Positions 23,188-31,200 of a stretch of DNA of 34,569 nt are shown here, piece by piece. The notes under the pieces were generated by a model. It saw nothing but the letters and a program-made list of their open reading frames with translations. It was not told the DNA's origin and ran no database searches. The position numbers and the translations under genes are program-made. Within the stretch, counting starts at the first letter, position 1, and every line of letters begins with the position of its first letter. Source of the DNA: Campylobacterales bacterium (lineage in GTDB: Bacteria > Campylobacterota > Campylobacteria > Campylobacterales > Sulfurovaceae); assembly GCA_024279555.1 (NCBI GenBank), contig JAJRRK010000009.1, forward strand, positions 1-34,569, given 5' to 3'.

Positions 23188-24381
23188 ATGAGTAAAACCC
23201 CGGAGCACAATAAGCAATCCCAATACGCACGTTACGAAGATATTGACAAAGAACAACTCGAAAGAGACATTAATGCCATCAAAGAAACGATGGAACTACC
23301 ATCTGAGGAGGATTTTCAGCATCTTCTGAAAATGGAGCGCTGGGGCAGGGCGTTCACCTTTTTTGGATATGCGATCATTCTGCTATTGACACTGACGGAG
23401 TACTTTTATGGAGCACTCTCTGGGTGGATATTTTGGCCGGCGGCAGTGGTGGCGGCACTCTGTATCAGTACCGGCAATGTTGCCAGATGGTCGAACGTGA
23501 CCCACCCTGTACTGCATGGCGCCTACGATAAGGTACCCAACATTCCCGAGCGCTATACCAAGAAGCACTTCGCCAAGGGAGCACGCCGCTATATTGACTG
23601 GCTTGACTGGATCAAACCGCAGGCGTGGGAGTATGAGCACAACATTATGCACCACTACCATCTGGGGGAAGATGAGGACCCTGATCAGGTTGAACGTAAT
23701 CTACAGTGGCTGATACAGTCAAAGACACCGATGTGGCTTCGTTATGTCATCATCTACGCTTTTGCAGGCACATGGAAGTTTACCTACTATGCACCCAATA
23801 CGCTGCGAATTTTGGAGAACAAAAAGCGACGTGATCAGGCGAAGCTGGAGATTAGGGACTTTGAATTTAACCCACGTACCAAGAACGGACTGGAGCTGTG
23901 GATGGAGTATCTGCTCCCTTACATTGTTATTAAATTTGTGCTTTTCCCTGCGCTTTTCCTGCCGCTTGGACTGCATGCGGTCTGGACGGCGTTCATCATC
24001 ATACTCATGGCAGAGTTCTTTGCCAATCTGCACTCTTTTCTGGTGATCGTTCCTAATCACTCCGCAGAGGATATCTATATGTTCTCAGAACCACACAAGA
24101 GCACAGGTGAGTTCTACCTGCGTCAGATCATGGGGAGTGTCAACTACAATACCGGTTCGGACTGGAAAGACTTCCTACACGGCTTTCTCAACTATCAGGT
24201 AGAACACCACCTCTTTCCCAATATGCCTCTGAGCTACTATCAGAAGATGCAGCCCATCGTTAAAGAGATCTGTAAAAAGCACAACCTTGAGTACCGTCAG
24301 GAGTCGGTATTCAAGCGTATCTTCATGAGTATTGACCTGATGGTCGGTAAAACAAAACTGCTTAGAGTCAGCGGCATATAG
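23188..24381 (+). CDS. Membrane fatty acid desaturase
   Basis: The protein has about 397 residues from ATG 23188 (ATG 23176 is possible but lacks a ribosome site). It has the three histidine boxes of di-iron membrane desaturases, in ORF track numbering: HPVLH at about 110, HNIMHH at about 155 and QVEHH at about 341. Hydrophobic helix pairs lie between the boxes (FTFFGYAIILLLTLTEYFYG and the region near 250-290). It introduces a double bond into membrane acyl chains using O2 and electrons from a redox partner. Glutamine in the third box is typical of front-end desaturases, but regioselectivity cannot be deduced. Confidence 0.9.
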   Translation: MSKTPEHNKQSQYARYEDIDKEQLERDINAIKETMELPSEEDFQHLLKMERWGRAFTFFGYAIILLLTLTEYFYGALSGWIFWPAAVVAALCISTGNVARWSNVTHPVLHGAYDKVPNIPERYTKKHFAKGARRYIDWLDWIKPQAWEYEHNIMHHYHLGEDEDPDQVERNLQWLIQSKTPMWLRYVIIYAFAGTWKFTYYAPNTLRILENKKRRDQAKLEIRDFEFNPRTKNGLELWMEYLLPYIVIKFVLFPALFLPLGLHAVWTAFIIILMAEFFANLHSFLVIVPNHSAEDIYMFSEPHKSTGEFYLRQIMGSVNYNTGSDWKDFLHGFLNYQVEHHLFPNMPLSYYQKMQPIVKEICKKHNLEYRQESVFKRIFMSIDLMVGKTKLLRVSGI

Positions 24382-24389
24382 AGAGCTTC

Positions 24390-25016
24390 ATGCTTACACC
24401 ACAACGACTTGAGAAGATTGATGCACTGCTGCGGCGCAAACAGCCTGATCTGCAAATGTTTTGTGATAATGTACACAGTTCCCAGAACATCTCTGCCATC
24501 ATGCGTTCATGTGACGGGGCGGGTGTACTTCACTTCTATTACAGCGTCAATGACGACAAAGCACTGCGTATTCACAAGACTATTACACAGGGTGCCCATC
24601 GCTGGATAGAGAGCCAACGAGTAGATACTGCACAAAAGAGTGCTTTTCTCCAGAGTAAAAAAGAGGAAGGATTTCAGCTCGTGGTAACCCATTTGGACGA
24701 GCAGGCTGTTTCATTCCGCAAGATAGACTATACTAAACCGACGATGATCGTTGTGGGTAATGAGAAAGAGGGGGTATCAGAAGAGGTACTTTCGCTTGCG
24801 GATGCTACCGTGGTGATCCCCATGCGGGGTATGGTGCAGAGCCTTAATGTCTCTGTAGCTTCTGCCTTGGTACTTTTTGAAGCGGAACGACAGCGTCATG
24901 AAAAAGGGTATTACGAGTCTGCACGGCTTAAGGAAGAACAGATAATGTTTTTTAAAGAGAAGTGGATACGCAGAGATATGATCGTCAGAAGGAGCAAAGG
25001 GTGGATCATGGCGTAG
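24390..25016 (+). CDS. trmH: tRNA (guanosine-2'-O-)-methyltransferase TrmH
   Basis: This 208-residue SPOUT protein begins with the TrmH-type MLTPQRLEKIDALLRRKQPD and has the motifs VHSSQNISAIMRSCD, VVGNEKEGVSEE and IPMRGMVQSLNVSVASALV. The N-terminus and the ~210-residue size fit TrmH, which methylates G18 in the tRNA D-loop, and not RlmB. It follows the desaturase by eight bases and converges on the histidine kinase gene with 14 bases between. Confidence 0.9.
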   Translation: MLTPQRLEKIDALLRRKQPDLQMFCDNVHSSQNISAIMRSCDGAGVLHFYYSVNDDKALRIHKTITQGAHRWIESQRVDTAQKSAFLQSKKEEGFQLVVTHLDEQAVSFRKIDYTKPTMIVVGNEKEGVSEEVLSLADATVVIPMRGMVQSLNVSVASALVLFEAERQRHEKGYYESARLKEEQIMFFKEKWIRRDMIVRRSKGWIMA

Positions 25017-25030
25017 GAACGGCATGATCT

Positions 25031-27097
25031 CTATGAAAGGTACTTCTCTATCACTGATTTTAACTGTTCTATTGAAACAGGCTTGGTTAGGACTTCATCT
25101 GCACCGGCTTTTCGTATTCGGTCACCATGGTGCGAATCGCCGCTGAGACTAATGATTGCCAAAGATTCCATTTCATTGTTATTGATTTTCTCTTTGATGA
25201 TAGCGATAGCTTCGCTTCCGAGCATTTTAGGCATATTCTCATCAATAATCAGCATGTCGAATTTCTCTTCAGAAAGTTTCTCCAATGCAGTCTCCGCATC
25301 ATCGGCAAGCCTGACTTTCATATTCATTTTTGTGATAAGCGCATCCATGAATTTGAGGTTTATTCTGTTATCATCGACAACCAATATTTTTTTCTCTGAT
25401 AAATTTGTATCAAAGTCAATTGTTTTACCATGTTTTTCCGACTCTTGTGGATCCTTGTGTTGGAGGGCTTCATACAGCTTTTTGGTTAAGATAGGATAGG
25501 AGAGTTTGACAATGTTGCCTTTAAAGTAATTAAAAGTAATGCCAAAAGTGTCTTCTATCCAAATGACAGAACATCCTTTGTCAAGGAGTAGCTGCGTATA
25601 CTCGTAGTCATCTTCATCTATAAATAGTTTTTCTATGATGAAGATGTCACTCTTGTTGTAGTTACTGTTTTGGTAAATCTCTTTAAGGGTTCCGTTGGCG
25701 TCTTCAAGCACAACATTGAGTTGAAAACGTTTCAAATAGCGTCTTATTGTTTTTGCACGGATATCTTTTCTTTTTTTCCATCTGTAAAGACGTACGGATT
25801 TGTCAATCTTGGTCAACTCTATAAGCGGTTTTGTCTCTTCGGGTGTAATTGCAGGCAGATCAAAGGAGAATGTGCTTCCCTCTCCTTCTGTACTCTCCAC
25901 ACGAAGTCGACCGCCAAGAAGAGAGACGATCTGATAGGAAATGTTAAGTCCAAGTCCCGTTCCCCCAAAATCACGCTCTGTTGAACTGCTCTCTTGTCTG
26001 TAGGCGACAAAAATGTCTTCTAGCGCCTCTTTTTTAATCCCTATACCGGTATCGCTAACTGCAATGGTTATCACATTTTTGTTTGTGTCAAGTACAATAT
26101 CAATAAGAATACTGCCGTTTTCCGGTGTAAACTTAATAGCATTGCTCAAAAGATTTGAAAGCACCTGTTTGATGCGGTATTGATCGGATATGATTTTCTC
26201 CGGCAAGAGGGGATCAATATAGGTTGAGAGTAGAATATTTTTTTTGCGGGCAGTTTCATAAAATATTTTAACGGTATCGGCAAGTGCATCATGCAGATCG
26301 AAAGGTTTTTTCTCTATGGGAAGCTCACCGCTTTCAATCTTGGCGACATCGAGGGCATCATTAATAAGCCGTACCATGTGTTCACCGCTTTTGAGTGCGG
26401 AATGAAGGTACTCTTTTTTGGTTATATCCGTTTCATTAAGTGCTAAAAGATCCAAAAATCCGATAAGTGCATTCATCGGTGTTCTTACATCATGAATAAT
26501 ACTATGGAAATACTGTTTATCTCTGGCAATGGCTTTCTCTAGCGCATGAGTATTGTCCAGGCATTGTGCAAGTGTAAGTTTCTCTCTGTTCTCTACATTT
26601 GGGAAATAGGGCTTGACTCCCTCAAGAAACTTGATCAAATAGAGTATCTGTTTTTGGGAAAACTGTTTATCCGAGTTTTTCTCTATGGCCCCCCATACCA
26701 ATATATTGGGAAAAGTGGCACGTTTTTCCTTTTGTATCCAAACCGGTACAAGAACAAGCTCTTCAATCTCATGATCGGTAAGATTGTCCAATTTCTCTTT
26801 GTAGAGCAGACTATGCTCAAGATCTTTTAGCAGAAGTGGCTGTTTTTTGGTGATTACCTCTGAAAAAAGATGTTCTTCTTTCATTTGAGGCTCATAGATT
26901 CTGTCTAAAGAGAGTATATTATACCTCTTTGGCGGTTCCAATACAAGTATATAGAGATGATCCGCTTCTATGAGTATTTGAAGTTGCTCTTCTATGTAGG
27001 GGTATATGCTCTCGCTCTCTAATGATTTAACAGTTTCTACACTTTCAAGAACAAATTCTTTAAATTTTGCAATAGAAGGTTGTTTGGGAGAAGTCAT
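25031..27097 (-). CDS. Hybrid histidine kinase: GAF, HisKA, HATPase, degenerate receiver, receiver
   Basis: This 688-residue cytoplasmic kinase has no membrane helix. The N-terminal ~170 residues look like a GAF domain. The HisKA box FHSIIHDVRTPMNALIG carries His202. The ATPase domain is intact: NLLSNAIKFTP, DTGIGI and GTGLGL. A region of roughly 110 residues after it (from VRLYRWKKRKDIRA) has receiver topology but no acidic pair or phospho-Asp. The last domain is a proper receiver: ILVVDDNRIN, phospho-Asp619 in IIDENMP, and the TKP lysine. It overlaps the upstream pseudokinase gene by four bases, so they are coupled. No DNA-binding output is present, so it must pass the signal on by protein contact. 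Confidence 0.93.
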   Translation of the reverse strand: MTSPKQPSIAKFKEFVLESVETVKSLESESIYPYIEEQLQILIEADHLYILVLEPPKRYNILSLDRIYEPQMKEEHLFSEVITKKQPLLLKDLEHSLLYKEKLDNLTDHEIEELVLVPVWIQKEKRATFPNILVWGAIEKNSDKQFSQKQILYLIKFLEGVKPYFPNVENREKLTLAQCLDNTHALEKAIARDKQYFHSIIHDVRTPMNALIGFLDLLALNETDITKKEYLHSALKSGEHMVRLINDALDVAKIESGELPIEKKPFDLHDALADTVKIFYETARKKNILLSTYIDPLLPEKIISDQYRIKQVLSNLLSNAIKFTPENGSILIDIVLDTNKNVITIAVSDTGIGIKKEALEDIFVAYRQESSSTERDFGGTGLGLNISYQIVSLLGGRLRVESTEGEGSTFSFDLPAITPEETKPLIELTKIDKSVRLYRWKKRKDIRAKTIRRYLKRFQLNVVLEDANGTLKEIYQNSNYNKSDIFIIEKLFIDEDDYEYTQLLLDKGCSVIWIEDTFGITFNYFKGNIVKLSYPILTKKLYEALQHKDPQESEKHGKTIDFDTNLSEKKILVVDDNRINLKFMDALITKMNMKVRLADDAETALEKLSEEKFDMLIIDENMPKMLGSEAIAIIKEKINNNEMESLAIISLSGDSHHGDRIRKAGADEVLTKPVSIEQLKSVIEKYLS

Positions 27098-28776
27098 ACT
27101 TCATCTGCCTCCATTTGTATAAATTCTTCAAGTGCATCAAGACAAGGCTGATTTTGATCTATCTGCATATCTACCACACTGTAGTCATAAAAGTTTATGG
27201 AATCATCTTCTTGGCATCCATTCATCACTGTCAGGATGCAATATGGTTTTTGTTGTAGTTTATTTTTGAAAAGTTCATCTGAAAACCGGGATTGAAATAC
27301 AATGAGATGCGTAATATCATCTTTAAAAAGTTCCAATTTCTCAGCACCACTAAGTTGCGATTTGGATATTCCCATCGATACTAAATATCTGGCAATATTG
27401 TTAGCCGCATCCATATCTTCTTTTTTGTTTAGGAGCAGTCCTACTTTTATAGTCTTGTCCGATATTGAAGTCACAATAGCTTCATTACTCTCTTTTTCAT
27501 ATGGAATAGAAAGAGAGAAAAGAGCCTGTTTCTTATCTGTATCTACAGAAGAGGCAATACTTCCTCCTGTCTGTATAAACTTGCTGTAGGAGAGATATAG
27601 CGCATCATCAGGTTTCTCTTTTGTATCGCGAAAGAGTGTACGGTGCAGATCCATATGCTCCTCTTTAATAGCATATAAAATACGAAAAATAAGAGAAGAA
27701 GGTTTTTTGGGATGAAGTGTTAGACGTATTTCAAAAGGCAAAGAATTATGCGTATATTGTAATGCAAATTGAAGAAGTTCCGAAATGAAAATATATGTAT
27801 TTTGTCTATCGATGCTTATTTTGGAAGGCAATCTCGCATCTAGGAAAAAAAGCATGGAGATGTTTTGGTAACAGACAAGTTCTTTCATGGTAGTGGCAAA
27901 ATGCTCGAAAAACGGCTTTGTTTCTACACTTGCTTTACTTTTGAAAAGTTCATCGATAACATTATTCGATGTGGTAAATTGGAAAGTATGCAAAAGATGC
28001 TCACTGAGTTGCCTCATAAGCTCTTCTATATGCAAAATATGTGGCATATTCTTATCGTTATGGTGTGTCTGCTGCTTGATTTGCGCAATAATATTTTTGG
28101 TGTTCTCAAGAGTAGTATTGGTCCCCATGAGAATATTGATGAGTGTTGCAATGATCTCTTGAGGTGTCTTGAAAATTTGCTCATTTTCCTTAATGCGATT
28201 AATGACAGCATTTTTTTGCATCTCTGTCTGTTCCGCAAGTTTTTTGGCGGCAAGAAGGAGTATTGTTTCTATAGATTGCAAAAAAGCCATATCGTCCTTT
28301 TTGAAAGAACGGTGTATCTTAATACTTTTGACTCGTGTTGTCGCGCCTATCATCTGGCTTCCGACAATCAAGGGTTCAATAACTTCTTCCTTTTCGTTTT
28401 CATATACTTTCCAAAGTGAGAGCACAATATCGTAACGTTCATCTTTGTTAAGAATGGGAAAAAGCAGGAGTGAACTTACATCTTTTTCATGATTACAGTC
28501 TATACTCTGGTTGCATAAAGTTTGGGACATCGGTTCATCGATAATCTCTTGCTGTTTTGTTTCAAATGTTTTTTGAACAAAGCTCTCTGGAAGCATAAGC
28601 ATATCTTGCCACTGTAAATCTTCAGGCATCAAAATATACTTTTCTGATTTCTTGTCATGCACAATCATTGACATACCGTCAACATTGCACTCTGTCTGGA
28701 CAATCCCTTTTATAAAGTGAAAAACCTCTTCGTAATCAGTCAGGTTTTCGAGTTCGGTTAAAAATTGTTCTTGCAT
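27094..28776 (-). CDS. Hybrid-kinase-like pseudokinase with GAF domain
   Basis: This 560-residue protein has an N-terminal GAF-like domain (about residues 1-190) and then aligns by eye with the neighbouring kinase. The kinase residues are lost: the HDVRTPMN box becomes QIFKTPQE, the N-box S-N-LLS-N-A becomes S-E-LLQ-F-A, and the DTGIGI and GTGLGL boxes are absent although flanking SY...TGGSIASSV and FSLSIPY remain. The final ~120 residues (from IKVGLLLNKKEDMDAANN) look like a receiver without phospho-Asp. It overlaps the active kinase by four bases. It is probably a partner or allosteric regulator of that kinase. The reading frame is intact, so it is not a broken gene. Confidence 0.75.
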   Translation of the reverse strand: MQEQFLTELENLTDYEEVFHFIKGIVQTECNVDGMSMIVHDKKSEKYILMPEDLQWQDMLMLPESFVQKTFETKQQEIIDEPMSQTLCNQSIDCNHEKDVSSLLLFPILNKDERYDIVLSLWKVYENEKEEVIEPLIVGSQMIGATTRVKSIKIHRSFKKDDMAFLQSIETILLLAAKKLAEQTEMQKNAVINRIKENEQIFKTPQEIIATLINILMGTNTTLENTKNIIAQIKQQTHHNDKNMPHILHIEELMRQLSEHLLHTFQFTTSNNVIDELFKSKASVETKPFFEHFATTMKELVCYQNISMLFFLDARLPSKISIDRQNTYIFISELLQFALQYTHNSLPFEIRLTLHPKKPSSLIFRILYAIKEEHMDLHRTLFRDTKEKPDDALYLSYSKFIQTGGSIASSVDTDKKQALFSLSIPYEKESNEAIVTSISDKTIKVGLLLNKKEDMDAANNIARYLVSMGISKSQLSGAEKLELFKDDITHLIVFQSRFSDELFKNKLQQKPYCILTVMNGCQEDDSINFYDYSVVDMQIDQNQPCLDALEEFIQMEADEV

Positions 28777-28787
28777 GCAATATCTCC

Positions 28788-29423
28788 TTAGTTGTTACCG
28801 TTGAATAGCTTTTTCATCTTATTGACAGCTGCTTCTAGTATGCTGCTTTTTTCTTCTGTACCCATATTCTCTTCTGTCGTTATTGCCTCTTTGTTTGGGA
28901 GGGATTGTTTGGTTTCACTTGTTCCGTAGTGTACTTCAAGGAAATGTGGAAGTACTTGATCCAAAGTGGCAATATCTTCTTGGGAAAATTGTTCCGGGGG
29001 GACATCGACTGTGGCTTGTTTCACTGTAACTCCAATGGTTCTATCGCCTGATTTCAGAGGGACTATCTGCTCTTGCGTTGTTGTGTATCCCTCTTTCCCA
29101 ATGCCGATGATCATTCCCACATGGCTATCATTGTATTTGACCGGATAGTACAAAGCAGCATATATGTTTTCACAGTAACTGTCATATTTAGGATTGAAGC
29201 GCTCATCCTTCTTGATATTGTTGATGTAAAATGGGGTACGGTTTTGCCATGCATAACGGGCTAGTCCTCTTTTGGGAATTTGCTGTTTTATGAAAAATAG
29301 TGTTTTTTCTGCATTAATCAATCGTTTCAGTACATACAATATATAGTCTATACGCTCGTTTTCTTTTTGAATGGTCTGTACGGTATTGAGAGACTTGATT
29401 AAAATACTTTCATTTTTGTTCAT
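28788..29423 (-). CDS. GAF-domain protein
   Basis: This 211-residue protein has no membrane helix. The stretch around LARYAWQNRTPFYINNIKKDERF, then AALYYPVKYNDSHVGMIIG, is the core pattern of a GAF sensor domain. The C-terminal ~50 residues are polar and end in a short amphipathic helix (LEAAVNKMKKLFNG). It lies 11 bases before the pseudokinase gene, so the three genes probably form one operon. The ligand is unknown. Confidence 0.75.
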   Translation of the reverse strand: MNKNESILIKSLNTVQTIQKENERIDYILYVLKRLINAEKTLFFIKQQIPKRGLARYAWQNRTPFYINNIKKDERFNPKYDSYCENIYAALYYPVKYNDSHVGMIIGIGKEGYTTTQEQIVPLKSGDRTIGVTVKQATVDVPPEQFSQEDIATLDQVLPHFLEVHYGTSETKQSLPNKEAITTEENMGTEEKSSILEAAVNKMKKLFNGNN

Positions 29424-29444
29424 CAGAACTCTTTTAGATTAATT

Positions 29445-29458
29445 AATATTATAATATT
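29445..29458 (-). promoter_or_regulatory. AT-rich palindrome with -10-like core before the GAF-kinase operon
   Basis: AATATTATAATATT is a perfect 14-base palindrome containing TATAAT on each strand. It lies 22 bases before the GAF gene start. A second TATAAT-like core is present about 25 bases further upstream. No convincing -35 could be placed. Confidence 0.35.
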
Positions 29459-29498
29459 TCAACGCTATATCTATTATAGTACTCAAGTATTATAAATG

Positions 29499-29525
29499 AC
29501 AACGGCACATGATGCGTACCGTTGT
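29499..29525 (-). terminator. Hairpin after the first Roadblock pair
   Basis: ACAACGG pairs with CCGTTGT, and G-U pairs extend the stem by up to four more on the RNA. It starts ten bases past the stop of the 69-residue protein. The downstream sequence is AT-rich (CATTTATAAT) but lacks a clean T-run. It probably separates the Roadblock pair from the GAF-kinase operon. Confidence 0.5.
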
Positions 29526-29535
29526 ACGGAGGCGA

Positions 29536-29745
29536 TTATGCCTCTTGCTTGTGCATATTGCGGATCAATCCGTTGATGAACCCAAGCATTTGTGGTGTGA
29601 CCCCTTTAAGATCTTCGTTGGTTACATCCATTTGTGCCAAAATACCCATAACATCTTTATAGAACTCTGCAGGTTCGATCTCTTTTTTCTTCATCTGTTC
29701 GATGAAGCCGTCTAATTGCTCTTGAATCATTGCGATATCCCTCAT
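29536..29745 (-). CDS. Small helical protein paired with Roadblock/LC7, copy 1
   Basis: This 69-residue protein begins MRDIAMIQEQLDGFIEQM and continues with EFYKDVMGILAQMDVTNEDL. It looks wholly helical and soluble, with no signal peptide. I recognise no family. Its homologue is at 30468-30674 and the two share about four fifths of their residues. Each follows a Roadblock gene across a conserved hairpin spacer, so it is likely to be a partner of the Roadblock protein. Confidence 0.78.
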   Translation of the reverse strand: MRDIAMIQEQLDGFIEQMKKKEIEPAEFYKDVMGILAQMDVTNEDLKGVTPQMLGFINGLIRNMHKQEA

Positions 29746-29762
29746 ACCATACTCCTATTTTC

Positions 29763-29871
29763 ATATAAATGTTTTCAACCAAAAGACCATACACGGTCTT
29801 TCACCTGAAGATGAACTGCGCATCTTCATATAAACCGACAGTTTTGTGTTGCAATGCTCTTAGAGATCCTG
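29763..29871 (-). repeat. Conserved spacer with two hairpins, copy 1
   Basis: Between the Roadblock gene and the small gene, TGAAGATG/CATCTTCA (29806-29828) and AAAGACC/GGTCTTT (29782-29801) form two perfect hairpins with loops of seven and six bases. The 109-base block has a single difference (29847) from 30692-30800, and 84 consecutive bases are identical. It could control the ratio of the two proteins, for example as an mRNA processing or stability element, or it could be a recent gene-conversion tract. Confidence 0.75.
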
Positions 29872-30237
29872 CAGCTTTTTGACAAATGTTTTCAGTGCGA
29901 CAAGCAGACCGCCCATTTTGTAGTTTGCCGGTGCCAGTACACCCAGTGCAATATCTTCACCAAGATCTTTAATGGCAATAAAACCGCCTTCAGCAGTAAT
30001 GATCATGTTGTCGAACTTCTTCTTCTCTGTATTCTCAAGGATACCCGCAGTAACAGACAAAAGTGATGCCGCATCTGATGCAATGAGGTCACTGTCGAGC
30101 GTTTTATCGGTAATGGCGCTTGCCAGCTCCAAACCTTCCGCTGTTGCAAGAACCGCGCCTTGAAGTCCTGCCGCATTGACAAACTCTTTTAAAAGTCCGT
30201 CTCCCTCTGTTCCCAATTTCAATGAATCTATAGCCAT
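29860..30237 (-). CDS. Roadblock/LC7 domain protein, copy 1
   Basis: This 125-residue single-domain protein has the Roadblock/LC7 fold pattern: LLKEFVNAAGLQGAVLATAEGLELASAI, a central helix DLIASDAASLLSVTAGIL, the strand pair FDNMIITAEGGFIAIKDLG, and ALGVLAPANYKMGGLLVALKTF. Bacterial Roadblock proteins such as MglB dimerise and regulate Ras-like GTPases; none is present in the window. TAAGGAG precedes the ATG. It differs from copy 2 at only two residues (Ala/Ser in NxAGLQ and Lys/Asn in EKxKF). Confidence 0.88.
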   Translation of the reverse strand: MAIDSLKLGTEGDGLLKEFVNAAGLQGAVLATAEGLELASAITDKTLDSDLIASDAASLLSVTAGILENTEKKKFDNMIITAEGGFIAIKDLGEDIALGVLAPANYKMGGLLVALKTFVKKLQDL

Positions 30238-30343
30238 GTTGTAGCTCCTTAGTATAATTTTAAGTTCACTCTCCTAATAGAGCAGATCAAACTCAACTGC
30301 TATGATAACTGAAAAATATTTAAAAATCATCGTATGTTATATT

Positions 30344-30365
30344 TTTATTACATTTTTGTAATAAA
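30344..30365. promoter_or_regulatory. Inverted repeat between the two Roadblock units
   Basis: TTTATTAC and GTAATAAA are perfect complements around a six-base T-rich loop, in a 230-base AT-rich gap upstream of Roadblock copy 1. It could be an operator or promoter element. It has no counterpart upstream of copy 2. The rest of the gap holds only the terminator-like hairpin at 30427-30454. Confidence 0.4.
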
Positions 30366-30426
30366 TTACAAAATCAAAAAAGTGGAGTATATCAGAAAGT
30401 TGTATTAGACAAGTAGTAGTAAAATG

Positions 30427-30454
30427 ACCCATGCCAAGCAGTCTTGGTATGGGT
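30427..30454 (-). terminator. Terminator-like hairpin after Roadblock pair copy 2
   Basis: ACCCATGCCAAG pairs with CTTGGTATGGGT around a four-base loop, with one non-Watson-Crick position in 12. On the minus strand it is followed by TCATTTTACTA, modestly T-rich. It lies 13 bases past the stop of the 68-residue protein, so the two Roadblock pairs may be separate transcripts. Confidence 0.6.
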
Positions 30455-30467
30455 ATATATTGTGTTT

Positions 30468-30674
30468 TTAAATCTGTTTTTTCATATTGCGGATCAAACC
30501 ATTGAGAAAGCCAAGCAGTTGCGGCATGACCCCCTGAAGATCTTCATTGGTCACATCCATTTGTGCCAAAATGCCCATGACACCTTTGTAAAACTCTGTT
30601 GGCTCTATCTCTCTTTTTTTCATCTGATCGATAAATCCGTCCAATTGTTCTTGGATTTGTGCAATGTCTCTCAT
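30468..30674 (-). CDS. Small helical protein paired with Roadblock/LC7, copy 2
   Basis: This 68-residue homologue of the 69-residue protein begins MRDIAQIQEQLDGFIDQMKK and conserves the MGILAQMDVTNEDL core. About 12-14 residues differ, spread along the length, and it ends KKQI where copy 1 ends HKQEA. The DNA has diverged far more (roughly a fifth of positions by eye) than the spacer upstream. Function unknown. Confidence 0.78.
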   Translation of the reverse strand: MRDIAQIQEQLDGFIDQMKKREIEPTEFYKGVMGILAQMDVTNEDLQGVMPQLLGFLNGLIRNMKKQI

Positions 30675-30691
30675 GTAATGTTCCTTTTTTT

Positions 30692-30800
30692 ATATAAATG
30701 TTTTCAACCAAAAGACCATACACGGTCTTTCACCTGAAGATGAACTGCGCATCTTCATATAAACCGACAGTTTTGCGTTGCAATGCTCTTAGAGATCCTG
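30692..30800 (-). repeat. Conserved spacer with two hairpins, copy 2
   Basis: This is the second copy of the block described at 29763-29871, exactly 929 bases away. Its hairpins are AAAGACC/GGTCTTT at 30711-30730 and TGAAGATG/CATCTTCA at 30735-30757. Similarity stops abruptly on the side facing the small gene's ribosome site. Confidence 0.75.
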
Positions 30801-31166
30801 AAGCTTTTTGACAAATGTTTTCAGTGCAACAAGCAGACCACCCATTTTGTAGTTTGCCGGCGCCAAAACACCCAGTGCAATGTCTTCACCAAGATCTTTA
30901 ATGGCAATAAAACCGCCTTCAGCAGTAATGATCATGTTATCGAACTTGTTCTTCTCTGTATTCTCAAGGATACCCGCAGTAACGGACAAAAGCGATGCCG
31001 CATCTGATGCAATGAGGTCACTGTCGAGCGTTTTATCGGTAATGGCGCTTGCCAGCTCCAAACCTTCCGCTGTTGCAAGAACCGCACCTTGAAGTCCTGC
31101 TGAGTTGACAAACTCTTTTAAAAGTCCGTCTCCCTCTGTTCCCAATTTCAATGAATCTATAGCCAT
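30789..31166 (-). CDS. Roadblock/LC7 domain protein, copy 2
   Basis: From ATG 31166, with TAAGGAG upstream, this is a 125-residue Roadblock/LC7 protein almost identical to copy 1. I count about 15 base differences over 378, most of them silent. The ORF track start at 31223 adds 19 residues upstream of the ribosome site and was rejected. It lies downstream of sorAB on the same strand but across a 203-base gap with its own hairpin and promoter-like sequence, so it is probably expressed separately. Confidence 0.88.
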   Translation of the reverse strand: MAIDSLKLGTEGDGLLKEFVNSAGLQGAVLATAEGLELASAITDKTLDSDLIASDAASLLSVTAGILENTEKNKFDNMIITAEGGFIAIKDLGEDIALGVLAPANYKMGGLLVALKTFVKKLQDL

Positions 31167-31200
31167 GTTGTAGCTCCTTATGAAAAATTGCAGCTTCACT

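Noticed and set aside
27865-28419. 184-residue plus-strand ORF
   Set aside because: It is antisense to the pseudokinase gene and has no ribosome site or domain.
29536-31166. Tandem Roadblock units as a mobile element
   Set aside because: No transposase, terminal inverted repeats or target-site duplication is visible; a simple tandem duplication explains it.
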